Positions 37,754 through 39,181 of a stretch of DNA of 39,181 nucleotides are shown here, one piece after another. The first letter of the stretch is position 1. The number at the start of each line of letters is the position of its first letter. This DNA comes from a virus: IMG/VR virus record IMGVR_UViG_3300028920_000150, positions 1 through 39,181 of that record; one strand, 5' to 3'. The notes below the pieces were generated by a model that did not search any database, was not told the DNA's origin, and was given only the letters and a program-made list of their open reading frames with translations. Both the position numbers and the translations under genes were made by a program.

Positions 37754-37968
37754 TAGATTTAACTAAGTATAGAAAATTAAAATGCTCTGTAGCTAATTTA
37801 GAGGATAATCTTTTTGCAGAAAAAGGAACGGTTTGTGAAATATTAGGATTAGATGAAGATTTTATGATGATGGTATCTCCCATTAATGATAGAAATGCAA
37901 TAATACATTGCACAGAAGATATATTAGACCCTGTAACAGAAGATGATATAATGGTGGAAAATATATGA
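37750..37968 (+). CDS. small barrel-like protein with MVENI tail
   Basis: 72 residues: MIDLTKYRKLKCSVANLEDN, LFAEKGTVCEILGLDEDFMM, MVSPINDRNAIIHCTEDILD, PVTEDDIMVENI. Short strands with EKGTVCEIL like an SH3-type turn; tail E-D-D-I-M-V-E-N-I. ATGA overlaps at both ends. Confidence 0.6.
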   Translation: MIDLTKYRKLKCSVANLEDNLFAEKGTVCEILGLDEDFMMMVSPINDRNAIIHCTEDILDPVTEDDIMVENI

Positions 37969-38120
37969 AAACCTATAGAGTAGTAATACCTTATTATATG
38001 GAATTTATAGTAGAAGCTGAAGATCATTACCATGCTTTAGAAGTAGCACATTCAGAAGGTAATGGCAAAATAATATCATATGATGATGAAGGAGCAATAG
38101 TAGAGGAAGTAAATGAGTGA
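37965..38120 (+). CDS. DpnD/PcfM-like small protein
   Basis: 51 residues: MKTYRVVIPYYMEFIVEAED, HYHALEVAHSEGNGKIISYD, DEGAIVEEVNE. K-x-Y-x-V-x-I...I-V-E-A-E-D-x-x-x-A-L matches the short DpnD/PcfM-type fold (a strand, V-E-A-E-D turn, helix, strand). Overlaps the next gene by eight bases. Function unknown. Confidence 0.5.
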   Translation: MKTYRVVIPYYMEFIVEAEDHYHALEVAHSEGNGKIISYDDEGAIVEEVNE

Positions 38121-38268
38121 TAATACTATATTTGGATTATTAATCTCAATGAGTAGTATATTCATAATATTAGGAATACTAATTGCATTTCTTATATCAG
38201 ATATATTTGGTATTATAATATTTATTAGTGGTTTAGGATTATCATCATTAAGTATAGAATATATTTGA
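38113..38268 (+). CDS. small membrane protein
   Basis: 51 residues, two membrane segments: IFGLLISMSSIFIILGILIA and ISDIFGIIIFISGLGLSSLS. Almost wholly hydrophobic. Start lies within the end of the preceding gene. Unknown role. Confidence 0.5.
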   Translation: MSDNTIFGLLISMSSIFIILGILIAFLISDIFGIIIFISGLGLSSLSIEYI

Positions 38269-38277
38269 GGAATTATT

Positions 38278-38895
38278 ATGAAAGTATATTTTACAAGTGA
38301 TACTCATTTTAATCATGCCAATATAATCAAATATTGCAATAGACCATTCTATTATGAAGAAGATTTTGTAGGAGAAGGGGAACTAGCAAATAGACCATGG
38401 AAAAACCCAGTAATAAAATATCGTAGAGAAGAGTGGATGAATAAGACATTAATTAATAATTGGAATAGCATTGTAAGTCCAGACGATATAGTATATCACT
38501 TAGGAGACTTTGGATTTTTAAATAGTGAAGAGTATGCTGAATATCTTAATAAACTAAATGGTCATGTAGTATTGTTTAAAGGCAATCATGATGACCAGAA
38601 CAAGGTAAAGACTTATCTTGATAAAGCTATGATGTATTTTGGAGGGAAGGTTGTGTTTGCACAACATCATCCTCCAGAAGAAATCCCTATTTGTGACTTT
38701 GTTATTTGTGGGCATATACATAATAATTGGAAGTTTAAAATTAATAAGCAGAATCTTAATATTCCAATTATCAATGTTGGAGTAGATGTTAATCAATATG
38801 CTCCTATATCTACAAATAGCTTATTAAAACAATATAGAGAAATTAAGGGAAAATATTGTAGACTAAATAAATATGGAGAATTTAAGGAGATTTAA
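38278..38895 (+). CDS. calcineurin-like metallophosphoesterase
   Basis: 205 residues with the complete set of family motifs: D-x-H in VYFTSDTHFNHANI (residues about 3-16), VYHLGDFGFLN (GD), VVLFKGNHDDQNK (GNHD), FAQHHPP and VICGHIHNNWKF (GH-x-H). Five metal-binding motifs are present and correctly ordered, so it should hydrolyse phosphate esters, perhaps nucleotides or signalling molecules. Many phages carry such enzymes near host-takeover genes. Preceded by GAGGAATT. Confidence 0.9.
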   Translation: MKVYFTSDTHFNHANIIKYCNRPFYYEEDFVGEGELANRPWKNPVIKYRREEWMNKTLINNWNSIVSPDDIVYHLGDFGFLNSEEYAEYLNKLNGHVVLFKGNHDDQNKVKTYLDKAMMYFGGKVVFAQHHPPEEIPICDFVICGHIHNNWKFKINKQNLNIPIINVGVDVNQYAPISTNSLLKQYREIKGKYCRLNKYGEFKEI

Positions 38896-38896
38896 G

Positions 38897-39046
38897 ATGA
38901 GTTGTAAAGATTGTAATAGAGAACAAGAACTACATACAGATCAGTCTGGTTTTTATTATAGATGGAAAGATGCTAACATCTTGATTGTTGGATGTAGGAA
39001 ACATGTAAGTGAGATGATAGAATATTTAAATAAAAGATTTCACTAG
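38897..39046 (+). CDS. Cys-His microprotein
   Basis: 49 residues: MSCKDCNREQELHTDQSGFY, YRWKDANILIVGCRKHVSEM. C-x2-C and C-x2-H (CKDC and CRKH) could bind one zinc ion. Starts one base after the previous stop, with AAGGAGATTTAAG as a ribosome site. Confidence 0.55.
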   Translation: MSCKDCNREQELHTDQSGFYYRWKDANILIVGCRKHVSEMIEYLNKRFH

Positions 39047-39077
39047 ATGATGAAAGTTTCGGTAAATGGTGAAAGTT

Positions 39078-39181
39078 ATGAAAGGATGTATAAAGGAATT
39101 AGAAAGGTTAATAGAGCATTATTCTAGAGAGGATAATGAATATTGTATAGGAATTGTAGACGGTTTAGAAATGGCTTTAGA
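39078..39181 (+). CDS. partial helical protein
   Basis: Starts MKGCIKELERLIEHYSREDN and runs off the right edge, in the frame EYCIGIVDGLEMAL. The ATG at 39,078 has a GGTGA site at 39,068 and is preferred over an ATG at 39,066. A competing 26-codon frame (39,047-39,127) is possible but weaker. Unknown function. Confidence 0.45.
   Translation, partial: MKGCIKELERLIEHYSREDNEYCIGIVDGLEMAL

Noticed and set aside
1-39181. Integrase, attachment sites or tRNA genes marking a provirus
   Set aside because: No recombinase, tRNA or direct flanking repeats were recognised in the window; both ends lie inside viral genes.

Overview
The window is a 39 kb piece of a tailed (Caudoviricetes) double-stranded DNA virus or provirus that most likely infects an archaeon. 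The viral part is clear: an HK97-type capsid and head-tail module with terminase, portal, prohead protease, capsid protein, connectors and tail tube. The archaeal assignment rests on an Alba chromatin protein encoded inside the virion module, on promoters of the archaeal BRE+TATA type (CCGAAAG or GAAACC followed by TTTATA or TATATAA, about 25 bases before a start), some apparently leaderless, and on ribosome binding sites of the GGAG and GGTGA/GTGAT kinds. The DNA is strongly A+T rich and the proteins are rich in Lys, Ile and Asn, which suits a low-GC archaeon such as a methanogen, but the sequence alone does not name the host.

Layout. (1) 1-15,953, minus strand: late virion and packaging genes, read right to left: HNH endonuclease, probable small terminase, two small membrane proteins, large terminase, Alba, portal, prohead protease, a HIT-like zinc protein, other head proteins, a PAS-domain protein, a second protease fused to an acidic scaffold-like region, cement protein, major capsid protein, connector and tail-completion proteins, a tandem pair of tail tube proteins, a tail-assembly chaperone with a probable +1 frameshift, and the start of a virion gene that leaves the window. 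(2) 15,954-20,530: a control region, mostly non-coding, with archaeal promoters, four copies of the palindrome TTAACGATCGTTAA, a GC-rich repeat island (about 20 copies of GTGGGAC/GTCCCAC and about eight of a TGCTA-N5-TGTC element), a candidate GC-rich small RNA, and a very AT-rich stretch. Repeats next to an AT-rich tract at the divide between the two gene directions would suit a replication origin, but this is inference. (3) 20,554-39,181, plus strand: about 60 tightly packed, mostly tiny early-type genes. Recognisable ones are a radical SAM protein, a MoxR-type AAA ATPase with a metallopeptidase/VWA partner and a zinc protein between them, a metallophosphoesterase and many zinc-ribbon microproteins. 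No polymerase, helicase, primase, integrase or lysin is visible.

Most unusual: (a) 22,173-22,803 has no gene but is tiled end to end by inverted repeats behind a tandem promoter, as expected of a large structured RNA; (b) fourteen small plus-strand proteins share a C-terminal tail close to D-x-x-M-V-E-x-(L/I), and several also share a short beta-rich body, suggesting an expanded, undescribed viral family; (c) the GC-rich repeat island; (d) duplicated virion functions (two tail tube genes and two protease domains).

How the genes work together: TerS/TerL pack DNA through the portal into a capsid built by MCP, cement protein and scaffold/protease; connectors join it to a tail built by the tube proteins and chaperone. 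Early proteins probably remodel the host. The MoxR-VWA pair probably acts as an ATP-driven chaperone or metal-handling machine.
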